A stretch of 64,000 nt of DNA, from positions 1-64,000 of the forward strand of contig JAFRFD010000008.1 of the NCBI GenBank assembly GCA_017434525.1, read 5' to 3'. The notes under the pieces were generated by a model. The model was given only the letters and a program-made list of their open reading frames with translations. It was not told the DNA's origin and made no database searches. This stretch comes from Methanobrevibacter sp. (GTDB lineage: Archaea > Methanobacteriota > Methanobacteria > Methanobacteriales > Methanobacteriaceae). The translations under genes were made by a program, and so were the position numbers. Below are positions 54,060 through 62,516 of this stretch, one piece after another (positions within the stretch are counted from its first letter, which is position 1; the number at the start of each line of letters is the position of its first letter).

Positions 54060-55510
54060 AATATCCCTCCTACAAAGTTAGAAATTCCATTTGTTACAAC
54101 ATCCGGGAATATACCTAACAATATAATGACAATCAATAATATTCCCATTGCTAAAATCATAGTCCTCGGAACTTCTTTATTCTCCAATTCTAATTCCCTA
54201 GGTTTTGGTTTCAAAAACATTGTGTAGTATGTTTTTACAAACACTACGAATGTGGCAATACTAACCATAATTGCCAATATTGATATTTCAGGGAACCCGC
54301 AACTTAATGAAGCCTGAACAAGCATTAATTTAGATTGGAATCCGCTTAAAGGAGGAACTCCTGCCATTGCCAAACCACCAATCAAAAGCATTATGCTTAC
54401 TTTCGGATGGTATGCGAGAAGACCTCCGAGTTTACGGGTGTCCACTTCATTTGTTGCATTAACGATAGCGCCAAAACCTATGAATAACAATGCTGTAATA
54501 ATAATTTCGTTTAATGCTTGGAAAAGACCCGCAGTAATTGCAAATTGTGTTCCAAGCCCAATACCTAAACCTATAAATCCTAGTTCACCTACAGCTAAAA
54601 ATCCGATCATTCTTCTAAAGTCTGTTTGGGTAAGTGCTAGAGATACACCCAATATCATAGCCAAGATAGAGAAGAACACTATGAGAACTTCGAAGATTGG
54701 TAATGTAGAATAAATTCTAAACATGACCAATACAATTGAAATCATTGAAATAACTGTAAATGATTGGAGTAAAGCCGCTCCGTGAGGTTCTGCTTTTGAA
54801 TAAATTCCAGATTTTATAGTATGGAATGGTGGTAAACCTGATGCGTATAACCAACCGAAGAATATTAAACCGAGTGATAATAAAAATACTGGAGATTTTA
54901 CATCAACTAAACCTGTATGAACAGCATTTACAATATCTGTAACGTTTACACTACCAGTTAAAGCCAGTAGGAATCCAATTCCTAAAAGCATTATTGGTGA
55001 ACCGATTGACCCTAAAATCATATATTTCAAGGCCATTTCATAACTGTAATCAATTGATGAAGCCGCAACAATACCTACTTGTGCCAGAGCTAGAATTTCA
55101 AAGAATACAAACATGTGGAAAATATCATCTGTAAGCAACATTGCAGTAACAGCGGCAGTACCTAAGAACAACAAGAATAGATAAGGTCCAGAAACTTCCT
55201 TATATTTAGTTAAATAAATGAATACAACTAAAAATGTTAAAAGACCGACACCTGCAATAAATATTTGCTGCAAGAATGTGAATGAATATGTAATTGCCGG
55301 ATGATACATCACATTTGTTACATTATCCATAATCGGCGCATATCCTCCGAAGTAATGAAGCCCATAATTGGACAATAAAGGAATAATCGGAAGACAAATT
55401 GCAACTACAAATGCAAAAATCTTTGTTGCTTTGTTAAACTTTGAAAATGCTGAAATAAGCAGCCCCGCCATCAAAGGAACAATAACCATGAGTGGAATTA
55501 ATTCATTCAT
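54056..55510 (-). CDS. ehbF: Ehb proton/sodium-translocating subunit F (NuoN/MrpD-like)
   Basis: This 484-residue protein with about fourteen hydrophobic segments is the antiporter-like subunit (Proton_antipo_M). Conserved features are an [11 protein letters not shown] helix near 132-142 with the key Glu, [29 protein letters not shown] near 222-250, with the Lys and His expected in the translocation path, and [12 protein letters not shown] near 400. It couples ion flow to reduction of low-potential ferredoxin. The start overlaps ehbE. Confidence 0.92.
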   Translation of the reverse strand: MNELIPLMVIVPLMAGLLISAFSKFNKATKIFAFVVAICLPIIPLLSNYGLHYFGGYAPIMDNVTNVMYHPAITYSFTFLQQIFIAGVGLLTFLVVFIYLTKYKEVSGPYLFLLFLGTAAVTAMLLTDDIFHMFVFFEILALAQVGIVAASSIDYSYEMALKYMILGSIGSPIMLLGIGFLLALTGSVNVTDIVNAVHTGLVDVKSPVFLLSLGLIFFGWLYASGLPPFHTIKSGIYSKAEPHGAALLQSFTVISMISIVLVMFRIYSTLPIFEVLIVFFSILAMILGVSLALTQTDFRRMIGFLAVGELGFIGLGIGLGTQFAITAGLFQALNEIIITALLFIGFGAIVNATNEVDTRKLGGLLAYHPKVSIMLLIGGLAMAGVPPLSGFQSKLMLVQASLSCGFPEISILAIMVSIATFVVFVKTYYTMFLKPKPRELELENKEVPRTMILAMGILLIVIILLGIFPDVVTNGISNFVGGIL

Positions 55511-55889
55511 TGTACTCCTCCTGCTTTGATGTGTCTGCCAACATTACTTTAGTAGATAAAGTACCATACCTTCTGTATAAAACCATCACTAAAGCAAGCA
55601 TTACAGCTAAAGTACTTGCACCAATTACGATACTAGTCAATACCAAACCGAAAGGAAGCGGATATGCCGCATTTGTTGCAAACCAAGATGCATCCATTCC
55701 AGGCATTAAAATAGGTACGACACCACCTGGTTTATAACCAATGGCAACGATGAACAAATTAGCGCCCTCTTCAATAAAACTAATACCAATTATCTTTTTT
55801 ATGATATTATCAATGAAAATCGCTGAGTATAATCCAATGATGATTAATGCAGCTGATGTGAGTAATATCACTAGTTGAGTTTGTGCCAT
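55503..55889 (-). CDS. ehbE: Ehb membrane subunit E (NuoK/MnhC-like)
   Basis: This 128-residue protein has three hydrophobic segments and the NuoK/MnhC pattern, including [17 protein letters not shown] near 37-53 and [26 protein letters not shown] near 86-111. GGGAGG precedes ATG 55889. It overlaps ehbF by 8 bp. Confidence 0.9.
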   Translation of the reverse strand: MAQTQLVILLTSAALIIIGLYSAIFIDNIIKKIIGISFIEEGANLFIVAIGYKPGGVVPILMPGMDASWFATNAAYPLPFGLVLTSIVIGASTLAVMLALVMVLYRRYGTLSTKVMLADTSKQEEYNE

Positions 55890-56122
55890 TAGCTATCCTC
55901 CCTTTGAGTTTTTTTAACAGCTAAAGCAATAAATACAGGAACAATTGCTGCACCAACAATTGCTTGAGTTAAAGCAACATCGGGCGCCAGTAAAATTTGG
56001 AAAAGGACTGCAACAGCCCCACCAACAAATCCTGTTAAAATTGCAGCTTTTAATAAGTCTTTTTGAACAAGAGCAAGAATTGCGCCTATAACTATTATAA
56101 TCATCAATACGAATTCAAACAT
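55889..56122 (-). CDS. ehbD: Ehb membrane subunit D (MrpA/MbhD-like)
   Basis: This 77-residue protein, starting [20 protein letters not shown], has three hydrophobic segments and [21 protein letters not shown], then [12 protein letters not shown], the MbhD/MrpA signature. ATG 56122 is chosen because GGGGGAG lies just upstream; a longer frame beginning inside ehbC is unlikely. Confidence 0.88.
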   Translation of the reverse strand: MFEFVLMIIIVIGAILALVQKDLLKAAILTGFVGGAVAVLFQILLAPDVALTQAIVGAAIVPVFIALAVKKTQREDS

Positions 56123-56123
56123 C

Positions 56124-56546
56124 TTACTCCCCCTCATCAATTTCCAATGTAGTAACTGAGAACCTTTCATCTGCTTTAAGTTTACCTGATTCTTCAGTTT
56201 CTAAAGATCCGAATTTGTCTTTAGGATGAATAAACGGATTATTATAATCAGGCTCTGCTTCAACAGTTACCAAATCTGAATTATTTTCTCTATCTTCTTT
56301 TTTCCAATAAGCATTAGCTATTGCATGTGCTGTAAACGGTGCAATAATCAGGTATATTCCCGCAAGCAAATATTGGCCAAGACCAATCATAGCAATAATA
56401 CAGGCAATATCAAAAACACCAACAATATGAATTCTTGCATAAACTGCATTTTTAGTGTTGTTTGACAAGCTGATAAGTCCTATTGCAGATACTATAATTA
56501 AAATTGCTGATATAATAAGAAGAACTGATTGAATATATTCTATCAT
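56124..56546 (-). CDS. ehbC: Ehb membrane subunit C (MnhG-like) with acidic tail
   Basis: This 140-residue protein has three hydrophobic segments in the first 80 residues, like the MnhG/PhaG antiporter subunit ([18 protein letters not shown] near 38-55), and a charged, Glu/Asp-rich C-terminal tail of about 55 residues on the cytoplasmic side. The start overlaps the ehbB stop by 4 bp. Confidence 0.88.
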   Translation of the reverse strand: MIEYIQSVLLIISAILIIVSAIGLISLSNNTKNAVYARIHIVGVFDIACIIAMIGLGQYLLAGIYLIIAPFTAHAIANAYWKKEDRENNSDLVTVEAEPDYNNPFIHPKDKFGSLETEESGKLKADERFSVTTLEIDEGE

Positions 56547-56809
56547 TCGTCATTCCCTCCTAAAACAGCAGCGAAAGCAACAGTACCTACAAAACCAAAG
56601 AATATTAAAGCTAATGATATATCTTTATAGAATCCAAGGTCATATATATCTCCCCCTACAAGTAACAGCATAGCAAAAGCTACGACAACAACAGAGCTTC
56701 CCAAAAGCCCCATTGAAGTGGATTTATATGCACTTGCTCTTAAAGCGGCCAACATCATGATAATTAATGCTATAACCACAATATATTTTGAAATAAACAA
56801 TATATCCAT
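56543..56809 (-). CDS. ehbB: Ehb membrane subunit B (MnhF-like)
   Basis: This 88-residue protein has three hydrophobic segments and the MnhF-type pattern, with LRASAYKSTSMGLLGSSVVV near 23-42 and a closing [19 protein letters not shown]. It is part of the Mrp-like ion module. It begins 33 bp after ehbA. Confidence 0.88.
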   Translation of the reverse strand: MDILFISKYIVVIALIIMMLAALRASAYKSTSMGLLGSSVVVVAFAMLLLVGGDIYDLGFYKDISLALIFFGFVGTVAFAAVLGGNDE

Positions 56810-56842
56810 ACTATCTCACTCGATTATTTTAAAAGAAAATGA

Positions 56843-57157
56843 TTATTCAAGCATTTTCTTAATATACTTTTCAAAAGGAATAATATCCTCTTTTTCTCTT
56901 GGATAAATAGCAGCTACTTTAATAATGTTATTTTCACTGTCCAAATCAACAGACAAAGTACCAGGAGTTAAAGAAATACTATTTGCCAAAATTGTTTGAG
57001 AAACAGGTCTCTCTAAAACTGTTTCTATATCAACAACAATAGGATTAATATTTCTCCTCATAACTGAATTAAAAGCAACGTCAATTGTTGCTTTAATGAT
57101 TTCATAAATAAGGTCTAAGAAATAGATAATTCCATAACCAATTCTAGTCAAAAACAT
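56843..57157 (-). CDS. ehbA: Ehb membrane subunit A (MnhE-like)
   Basis: This 104-residue MnhE-like subunit begins MFLTRIGYGIIYFLDLIYEI and has the typical PVSQTILANSISLTPGTLSV near 53-72, followed by a charged C-terminal domain. It is the first gene of the 17-gene ehb operon. GGAGC lies about 9 nt before ATG 57157. Confidence 0.88.
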   Translation of the reverse strand: MFLTRIGYGIIYFLDLIYEIIKATIDVAFNSVMRRNINPIVVDIETVLERPVSQTILANSISLTPGTLSVDLDSENNIIKVAAIYPREKEDIIPFEKYIKKMLE

Positions 57158-57441
57158 TAAATAAGCTCCATTTCGTTAATATTAATAATAGCCATAATAT
57201 TGACTAAATAATAATATTATTATTTATCATGATTATTTATTATAAATGTATGCTTTTTTAAAAAAATCATATAAATTTGAAAAAAGTTAATAAAAAATTT
57301 ATTGAAAAATTCTAAATGAACAGATTAAATGCTAAAAATAAAAAACACTAACGAATCGATAGTCAAATTAAAAATTAAAGAAAAAACATCATCGTATTTA
57401 CAAAAAATTTATTAAATTGAAAATGTGAGAACAATATACCA
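57158..57441 (-). promoter_or_regulatory. ehb operon promoter region
   Basis: On the minus strand a TATA-like TTTATAATAAATAATC lies near 57246-57231, giving a predicted leader of about 45-50 nt. TAATATTATTA-type short dyads lie at 57200-57220. No gene is seen in the 284 bp. Confidence 0.4.
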
Positions 57442-58149
57442 TTACAAAATATTAACATACTGCCCAAATAAGCCGAATAATAATGGAACGTTATATGCAA
57501 TAGCTAAAGCAACCAATATAAATACCGAAACCTTGCCAAAGTTACTGTAAACTTTTTTTGAAGAGATTGGAGCAAATATTTTAATTCCTGCAGGAGTAAA
57601 TGAATCCAGAACAATATGTGAAAACAACCCTATGAACAAACTGAAAACTATTTCAAGATAAGTGATGTTTTTTGTGGGTAAAACAAATAAACTAATGAAA
57701 AATACTGGTAAAAATACCATTAGAACTTTATTATTTAAAAATAAGAAGCTTAAAAGCGTAATTAAAATCGCCATTATAAAATAATAATTTTTCAAATTTG
57801 TCAAGCCTATAACCAACTGAAATGACCAAATGATTATCAAGGACACGGATGCTGTTAAAATAACCGCACCAAAAATAGAATGAGTGAAACTTCTATGTTC
57901 TGAAAAATAAAAACAGACCCCTAAAAATACAATTATTAAGCCTATAAAATAAGGTAATTTAAGGATATAAAGAGAAATGAACACTATTAATCCTAAAATA
58001 ATCAACTTATAGACATTATCCTTTTTAAATTTATGATCAAAATCTGGAATATTTGCACCTATCAGAGTTAAAGCAATTAACAGAGGACTATGAAAAAACA
58101 TCACCGAAAGAATTAATGCAAATATAGAATGCCCCTTATAAGAAGACAT
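57442..58149 (-). CDS. YdjM-like inner-membrane metal-dependent hydrolase family protein
   Basis: This 235-residue protein has about six hydrophobic segments and the YdjM/DUF457 motifs: KGHSIFALIL near the start (His), GANIPDFDHKF near 32-42 (Asp residues), HRSFTHSIFGA near 87-97 and a late FIGLFSHIVLDSFTPAG near 176-192. The conserved His and Asp suggest metal-dependent hydrolysis near the membrane. The substrate is unknown. ATG 58149 is chosen for its GGAG ribosome binding site 7 nt upstream. Confidence 0.85.
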   Translation of the reverse strand: MSSYKGHSIFALILSVMFFHSPLLIALTLIGANIPDFDHKFKKDNVYKLIILGLIVFISLYILKLPYFIGLIIVFLGVCFYFSEHRSFTHSIFGAVILTASVSLIIIWSFQLVIGLTNLKNYYFIMAILITLLSFLFLNNKVLMVFLPVFFISLFVLPTKNITYLEIVFSLFIGLFSHIVLDSFTPAGIKIFAPISSKKVYSNFGKVSVFILVALAIAYNVPLLFGLFGQYVNIL

Positions 58150-58239
58150 GACCAAACTCCTTTATCTTTATCAAACGGCCATTGTAGGAATTAAGAGCAT
58201 AAGTTTGATAACTTAAACTTTCCATAAAACCATTACCTT

Positions 58240-58290
58240 ATTTTATATATTGAAACCCCAAATTTGGATTTCAAATAATATATAATTAAA
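58240..58290. promoter_or_regulatory. 25-bp imperfect palindrome beside TATA boxes
   Basis: TTGAAACCC (58250-58258) and GATTTCAA (58267-58274) surround CAAATTTG, giving a near-perfect dyad. TTTTATATA lies to its left on the plus strand, and TAATATATAATTA to its right can serve the minus strand. The minus-strand start of the YdjM-like gene would fall inside the dyad. Confidence 0.4.
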
Positions 58291-58330
58291 AAATATAATA
58301 ACTAAATTTGCCAAGAGCATTTGACAAGTA

Positions 58331-59071
58331 TTATATTCCGAAATATTTCAGGAAACTTTTCATTTGTGACATGGATGTTTCCACAGTTCCTTTAGCAAGA
58401 TTTCCAAAAGGACATAAAACCTCACAGGTAACAGATGGAATGCCTTTCAAATTACATACATCTTCAACAGCTCCTTTATAAGAAGCACCTGCAAAATCAA
58501 ATGAAATCATTTCAGAACCAACATCTTTTGAAATATGATTGGCAATCAGATAACTTTCAGGAGATGGGGATTTTGATGAAAAAATAGATTCAAAACCAGG
58601 ATTTGAATTGTGTGCGGTGGAGTGAAAATCGCCTACAAAATTAATGCCCAAATCCAAAACAGTTTGTAAAATTAAATTGCTAACGGAATTTTTAATGTGA
58701 GCAGCCCTATTCAAATCCATTGAATTGAATGTCCTTTCACAATTCATTGAAGACTTTGGAGCCGCAAATGGAATGAAATATAAGGTATGTGAAAGTTCAC
58801 AACCGACCAGTTCATTGAATAAATTAACGCTAGCTATTTGGGGAGGCAGCTCATTTCCATGAATTCCAGATAAAATTAATATTTTATTGTCTCCATCCCC
58901 AATTTTAAAAATTGGTGTTCCAAAAACAGATTTCTCCAAAACAAATTTAGTCAAATCAGTTAATTCAATTCGTGAAAATAGATTCTTATTTCGAGAAATG
59001 AATCCCCCTGAAAAATCACAGACATAACTCATTTCCAAATTATCAAACTGATTAACTTTTACAAAATCCAT
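58331..59071 (-). CDS. DUF2119-like zinc carboxypeptidase/deacylase
   Basis: This 246-residue soluble protein resembles the M14/succinylglutamate desuccinylase fold. GIHGNELP near 69-76 gives the HxxE zinc pair, GDFHSTAHN near 147-155 the third His, and TCEVLCPFG near 217 the likely catalytic Glu. I place it in the archaeal DUF2119 family from memory. The substrate may be an amide or acyl-amino acid. It is alone on its strand, divergent from the helicase gene. Confidence 0.72.
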   Translation of the reverse strand: MDFVKVNQFDNLEMSYVCDFSGGFISRNKNLFSRIELTDLTKFVLEKSVFGTPIFKIGDGDNKILILSGIHGNELPPQIASVNLFNELVGCELSHTLYFIPFAAPKSSMNCERTFNSMDLNRAAHIKNSVSNLILQTVLDLGINFVGDFHSTAHNSNPGFESIFSSKSPSPESYLIANHISKDVGSEMISFDFAGASYKGAVEDVCNLKGIPSVTCEVLCPFGNLAKGTVETSMSQMKSFLKYFGI

Positions 59072-59135
59072 ATATTTAATTACATTGAAACTGTTATTTA
59101 AATCATTACAATTAATATATTAATTAGGGATTACA

Positions 59136-61058
59136 TTGAAGAAATATATCAAAAATTTAATTAGATTAGTCAATTATGAAAGAGATGCCGAAATTGAGCT
59201 AATGCGTTTTGAAATAGCCCATATGTCCGGACAAAAAAGGGAAGAATTAGGCCGTGCAATAAATAAAGTTAAAGGAAAGTATATTGGAGAAGAGTTGGGC
59301 CTTAAAATTGTCCAGTTTGGGAGATCTGAAATTATAGAAACTGAAATCTCTGTTGGAGACATGGTGCTTGTAAGCACTGCCAATCCATTAAGCAGTGATT
59401 TTACAGGAACCGTTACCGAAAAGGGTGCTCGTTTTATTAAAGTGGCATTCGATAAAAGAATTCCAAGATGGGTTTTAAAAAAGAAAGTGAGGCTCGACTT
59501 ATATGCCAATGACATCACATTCAGAAGAATGGAAGACAATCTGAAACATCTGAGCTTAAAAGGAAAGAATGCTCTAGAATACATATTAAACGAAAGAAAT
59601 CCTAAAAAAAATAAATCAATTCCCTATATTGATTATATTGACAAATCCCTTAATGAATCCCAAAAAAGCGCCATTGAAAATGCCCTTTCATGTGAAAATT
59701 TCTATTTAATCCATGGGCCTTTTGGAACCGGAAAAACCAGAACATTGGTCGAACTAATATCACAGGAGACACGACAGAACCATAAGGTGTTGGCTACAGC
59801 TGAAAGTAATGCTGCAGTCGACAATATCCTGGAGAGACTAATGGAAAATAAAAAATTAAACTTGACAAGGCTTGGACACCCTCAAAGAGTTTCAAAACAC
59901 AATATCACACAAACTTTAGCCTATAAGGTGGAAAATCACAAATTAAACAGGAAAATTAAAAGAATACACAATAAGATTGATAATTTAATTGAAAAAAGAA
60001 GCGTTTATACCAAACCAACACCCCAATACCGTAGAGGTTATGGAGACTATGATATCTTATTTAATGCCTCTAAAGGGAAAGGTGGGCGAGGCATTTCACC
60101 GGATAAAATGAAATCAATGGCAAAATGGATTGAATATAACCAGCAAATTGACGAACTTCATGATGAAATAAAAAGAATAGAAAATAAAATGATTAGAGAC
60201 ATTATCGAAACCAGTGACGTAATTCTATCCACCAATTCATCTGCTGCACTGGAATCAATTGCAAGAACCAAATTTGATGTTGCAATAATTGATGAGGCTT
60301 CACAGGCCACAATTCCAAGTGTTCTAATTCCAATAGCAAAAGCGCATAGATTTATTCTTGCAGGAGACCACAAACAACTTCCACCAACAATAATCAGTGA
60401 TAAAGCTCAAAAATTAGAAAAAACATTATTTGAAGAGTTAATAAGAATCTATCCTTTTAAATCACAGTTACTGAATATTCAATATCGTATGAACTCACTT
60501 CTAATGAAGTTTCCTAATGCTGAGTTTTACAACAACAATCTAAAAAGTGATTCTTCAGTTGACGACATAACCATTAACGACATCATAAATTCAGATGAAA
60601 AAGAGGAAGCTCTGCTTTTTATTGATACTTCAAATGTTGATGGCGATGGTGAAAAACATCTTAAAGATTCAAAATCCATCATCAACAAATTAGAAGCAGA
60701 TATTGCTGTGCAACTAGCAAACGATTATTTGAATGTGGGCCTTGACGAAACAGACATTGGAATAATTAGCCCATATGCAGATCAAGTAAAAATCATACAA
60801 GACAGAACCCCAGTTGAAGTGAAAACTGTCGACGGATTTCAGGGAAGAGAAAAGGAGATCATTATTATTTCAACTGTTCGAAGTAATGAAAATGGAAATA
60901 TCGGATTTTTAAGTGATTTGAGGAGATTGAATGTTGCAATAACACGTGCAAAAAGGAAATTAATAATTATTGGAAATATCAATACCTTAAAAGCAAACCC
61001 AACCTATTTGAGGTTAGTTGAATTTGCAAAGGAAAACCATGTCTTGGTGACCATCTAA
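59136..61058 (+). CDS. superfamily 1 helicase (UPF1/SMUBP2/Dna2-like)
   Basis: This 640-residue SF1B helicase has motifs in order: Q-like LNESQKSAI near 172, Walker A GPFGTGKT (194-201), Ia TAESNAAVDNIL near 219, II IIDEASQA near 385, III GDHKQLPPT near 407, IV QYRMNSLLMKFP near 448, V VDGFQGREKEIIIIS near 567 and VI LNVAITRAKRKL near 600. An SH3-like N-terminal barrel (about 55-130) fits IGHMBP2-type proteins. It probably unwinds RNA or DNA 5' to 3'. TTG 59136 is the start, with AGGGAT upstream. Confidence 0.9.
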   Translation: MKKYIKNLIRLVNYERDAEIELMRFEIAHMSGQKREELGRAINKVKGKYIGEELGLKIVQFGRSEIIETEISVGDMVLVSTANPLSSDFTGTVTEKGARFIKVAFDKRIPRWVLKKKVRLDLYANDITFRRMEDNLKHLSLKGKNALEYILNERNPKKNKSIPYIDYIDKSLNESQKSAIENALSCENFYLIHGPFGTGKTRTLVELISQETRQNHKVLATAESNAAVDNILERLMENKKLNLTRLGHPQRVSKHNITQTLAYKVENHKLNRKIKRIHNKIDNLIEKRSVYTKPTPQYRRGYGDYDILFNASKGKGGRGISPDKMKSMAKWIEYNQQIDELHDEIKRIENKMIRDIIETSDVILSTNSSAALESIARTKFDVAIIDEASQATIPSVLIPIAKAHRFILAGDHKQLPPTIISDKAQKLEKTLFEELIRIYPFKSQLLNIQYRMNSLLMKFPNAEFYNNNLKSDSSVDDITINDIINSDEKEEALLFIDTSNVDGDGEKHLKDSKSIINKLEADIAVQLANDYLNVGLDETDIGIISPYADQVKIIQDRTPVEVKTVDGFQGREKEIIIISTVRSNENGNIGFLSDLRRLNVAITRAKRKLIIIGNINTLKANPTYLRLVEFAKENHVLVTI

Positions 61059-61060
61059 TT

Positions 61061-61087
61061 TTTAGGCATACCTAAACTTTTATATAC
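61061..61087 (+). promoter_or_regulatory. TTTAGG-CATA-CCTAAA operator-like dyad touching a TATA box
   Basis: TTTAGGCATACCTAAA at 61061-61076 has 6-bp inverted arms. TTTTATATAC follows at 61078-61087. The TTAGG half-site resembles sites of DtxR/IdeR-type metal regulators. A repressor here would block TATA access. No coding gene starts within 220 bp downstream. Confidence 0.5.
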
Positions 61088-61104
61088 TAGTAACAACAAC
61101 ATAT

Positions 61105-61235
61105 TAAATAAAGTATGAAATAATACTTTTTTAAAAAAAGAACTCTTAATTGAATTTTCTTTTAAAAATCCATATAACTTTCTACCTCAATTATTAGTCC
61201 TTCAATTAAGAGTTTTCTTCTGCCTAATTTTTTAA
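61105..61235 (+). ncRNA. candidate regulated structured RNA upstream of argG
   Basis: Transcription from the 61078 TATA box should begin near 61106. The transcript would contain a small hairpin AAAGTAT/ATACTTT (61110-61116 with 61123-61129), then AACTCTTAATTGAA (61141-61154) perfectly paired with TTCAATTAAGAGTT (61201-61214) around a 46-nt loop, followed by T-rich sequence. No ORF fits. It could be a small RNA, a long argG leader element, or only the helicase terminator region. Expression is not shown. Confidence 0.4.
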
Positions 61236-61244
61236 AAATTTTAA

Positions 61245-61309
61245 ATACTATTAAGCATATAAATATATCTTGATAATTCATTTTCATTAGAATTAATTAT
61301 GGTGATTTT
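61245..61309 (+). promoter_or_regulatory. argG promoter and ribosome binding site
   Basis: CATATAAATATATC at about 61256-61269 gives a TATA box with a predicted start near 61287. GGTGAT lies 4 nt before ATG 61310. Confidence 0.5.
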
Positions 61310-62485
61310 ATGACTGACAAAGTACTTTTAGCGTTCAGTGGTGGATTAGATACCTCTGTATGTGTCAAATTATTGGAAGAAGAATACGATGCAGAAGTTA
61401 TTACTGCATGTGTTGATGTAGGACAAGGCGAAGAAGAAATGGAAAAAGCAAAAAATAGTGCAGCTAAAATTGGTGGATTAAAACACTACAACATAGATGC
61501 TAAAGAAGAGTTTGCAAATGAATACATCGCACGCGGAATTAAAGCAAATGCTGAATACGAAGGATATCCATTAAGTACTGCTTTTGCAAGACCATTAATC
61601 GCAAAAAAACTTATAGAAGTTGCTGAAAAAGAAGGAGCAACAGCTATTGCGCACGGTTGTACCGGTAAAGGAAACGACCAGTTCAGATTTGAAGCAGTTA
61701 TTCTTGCAATGTCCGATTTAGACATTATCGCACCAATCAGAGAAATGAACTTAACAAGAACTGAAGAAAAAGCATATGCAGAATCTAAAGGAATTGAGTT
61801 AAGTTATGATAAAATTTACAGTATTGATGAAAACCTTTGGGGAAGAGCAATTGAAGGAGATGTCTTGGAAGACCCTGCAAATGAGCCTCCTGAAGACATT
61901 TACGAATGGACTGCCTCATGGGAAGATGCTAAAGATGAACCTGAAAAAGTATCTATCGAATTTGAAGAAGGTATCCCTATAGCGATTAACGGTGAAATGA
62001 TGCCTTTAATCGACATTATCAAAAAATCAAATGAAATTGCTGGAGCTCACGGAATAGGTAGAGTAGACACTATCGAAAACAGGATGATTGGTATCAAAAG
62101 TAGGGAAATATACGAAACCCCTGGTGCAAAATTACTGATTGCAGCACACCAAGCATTAGAAGAATTAGTCTTAACAACTGATGAGTTAAGATTTGCTGAA
62201 TACATGTCAACACTTTATGCTGATTTGGTCTACAGAGCTCTCTGGCAAGAACCTTTAAGAGAAGATCTTGACCAAGCAATTGATAAAATGCAAGAAAGAG
62301 TAAGCGGAGAAGTTGTGATGAAAATATTCAAAGGTTCAATCCAACCAATCGTTAGAAAATCTCCATTCAGCTTACACAGCATAGAACAAATTACTTTTGA
62401 AGACAAAGAAACTGAGCAAAGCGAAGTTGAAGGTATGATTAAATACCATGGTCTTCAAGCTAGAAATTATCAAAAATTAAACTGA
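61310..62485 (+). CDS. argG: argininosuccinate synthase
   Basis: This 391-residue ArgG joins citrulline and aspartate with ATP in arginine synthesis. It has the N-type ATP-pyrophosphatase loop [15 protein letters not shown] near 8-22, [16 protein letters not shown] near 87, [15 protein letters not shown] near 114-128 and the [14 protein letters not shown] active-site segment near 171-184. [28 protein letters not shown], seen as [11 protein letters not shown] and [11 protein letters not shown], follows. The length is normal. It stands alone, with promoter and terminator. Confidence 0.96.
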   Translation: MTDKVLLAFSGGLDTSVCVKLLEEEYDAEVITACVDVGQGEEEMEKAKNSAAKIGGLKHYNIDAKEEFANEYIARGIKANAEYEGYPLSTAFARPLIAKKLIEVAEKEGATAIAHGCTGKGNDQFRFEAVILAMSDLDIIAPIREMNLTRTEEKAYAESKGIELSYDKIYSIDENLWGRAIEGDVLEDPANEPPEDIYEWTASWEDAKDEPEKVSIEFEEGIPIAINGEMMPLIDIIKKSNEIAGAHGIGRVDTIENRMIGIKSREIYETPGAKLLIAAHQALEELVLTTDELRFAEYMSTLYADLVYRALWQEPLREDLDQAIDKMQERVSGEVVMKIFKGSIQPIVRKSPFSLHSIEQITFEDKETEQSEVEGMIKYHGLQARNYQKLN

Positions 62486-62516
62486 TAGCTTTTAAGCTAT
62501 CTTTCACTTCTTTTTT
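62484..62516 (+). terminator. argG hairpin terminator
   Basis: GATAGCTT (62484-62491) and AAGCTATC (62494-62501) form an 8-bp stem, followed by TTTCACTTC and a T-run at 62511-62517. It also ends near the convergent helicase gene. Confidence 0.75.
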
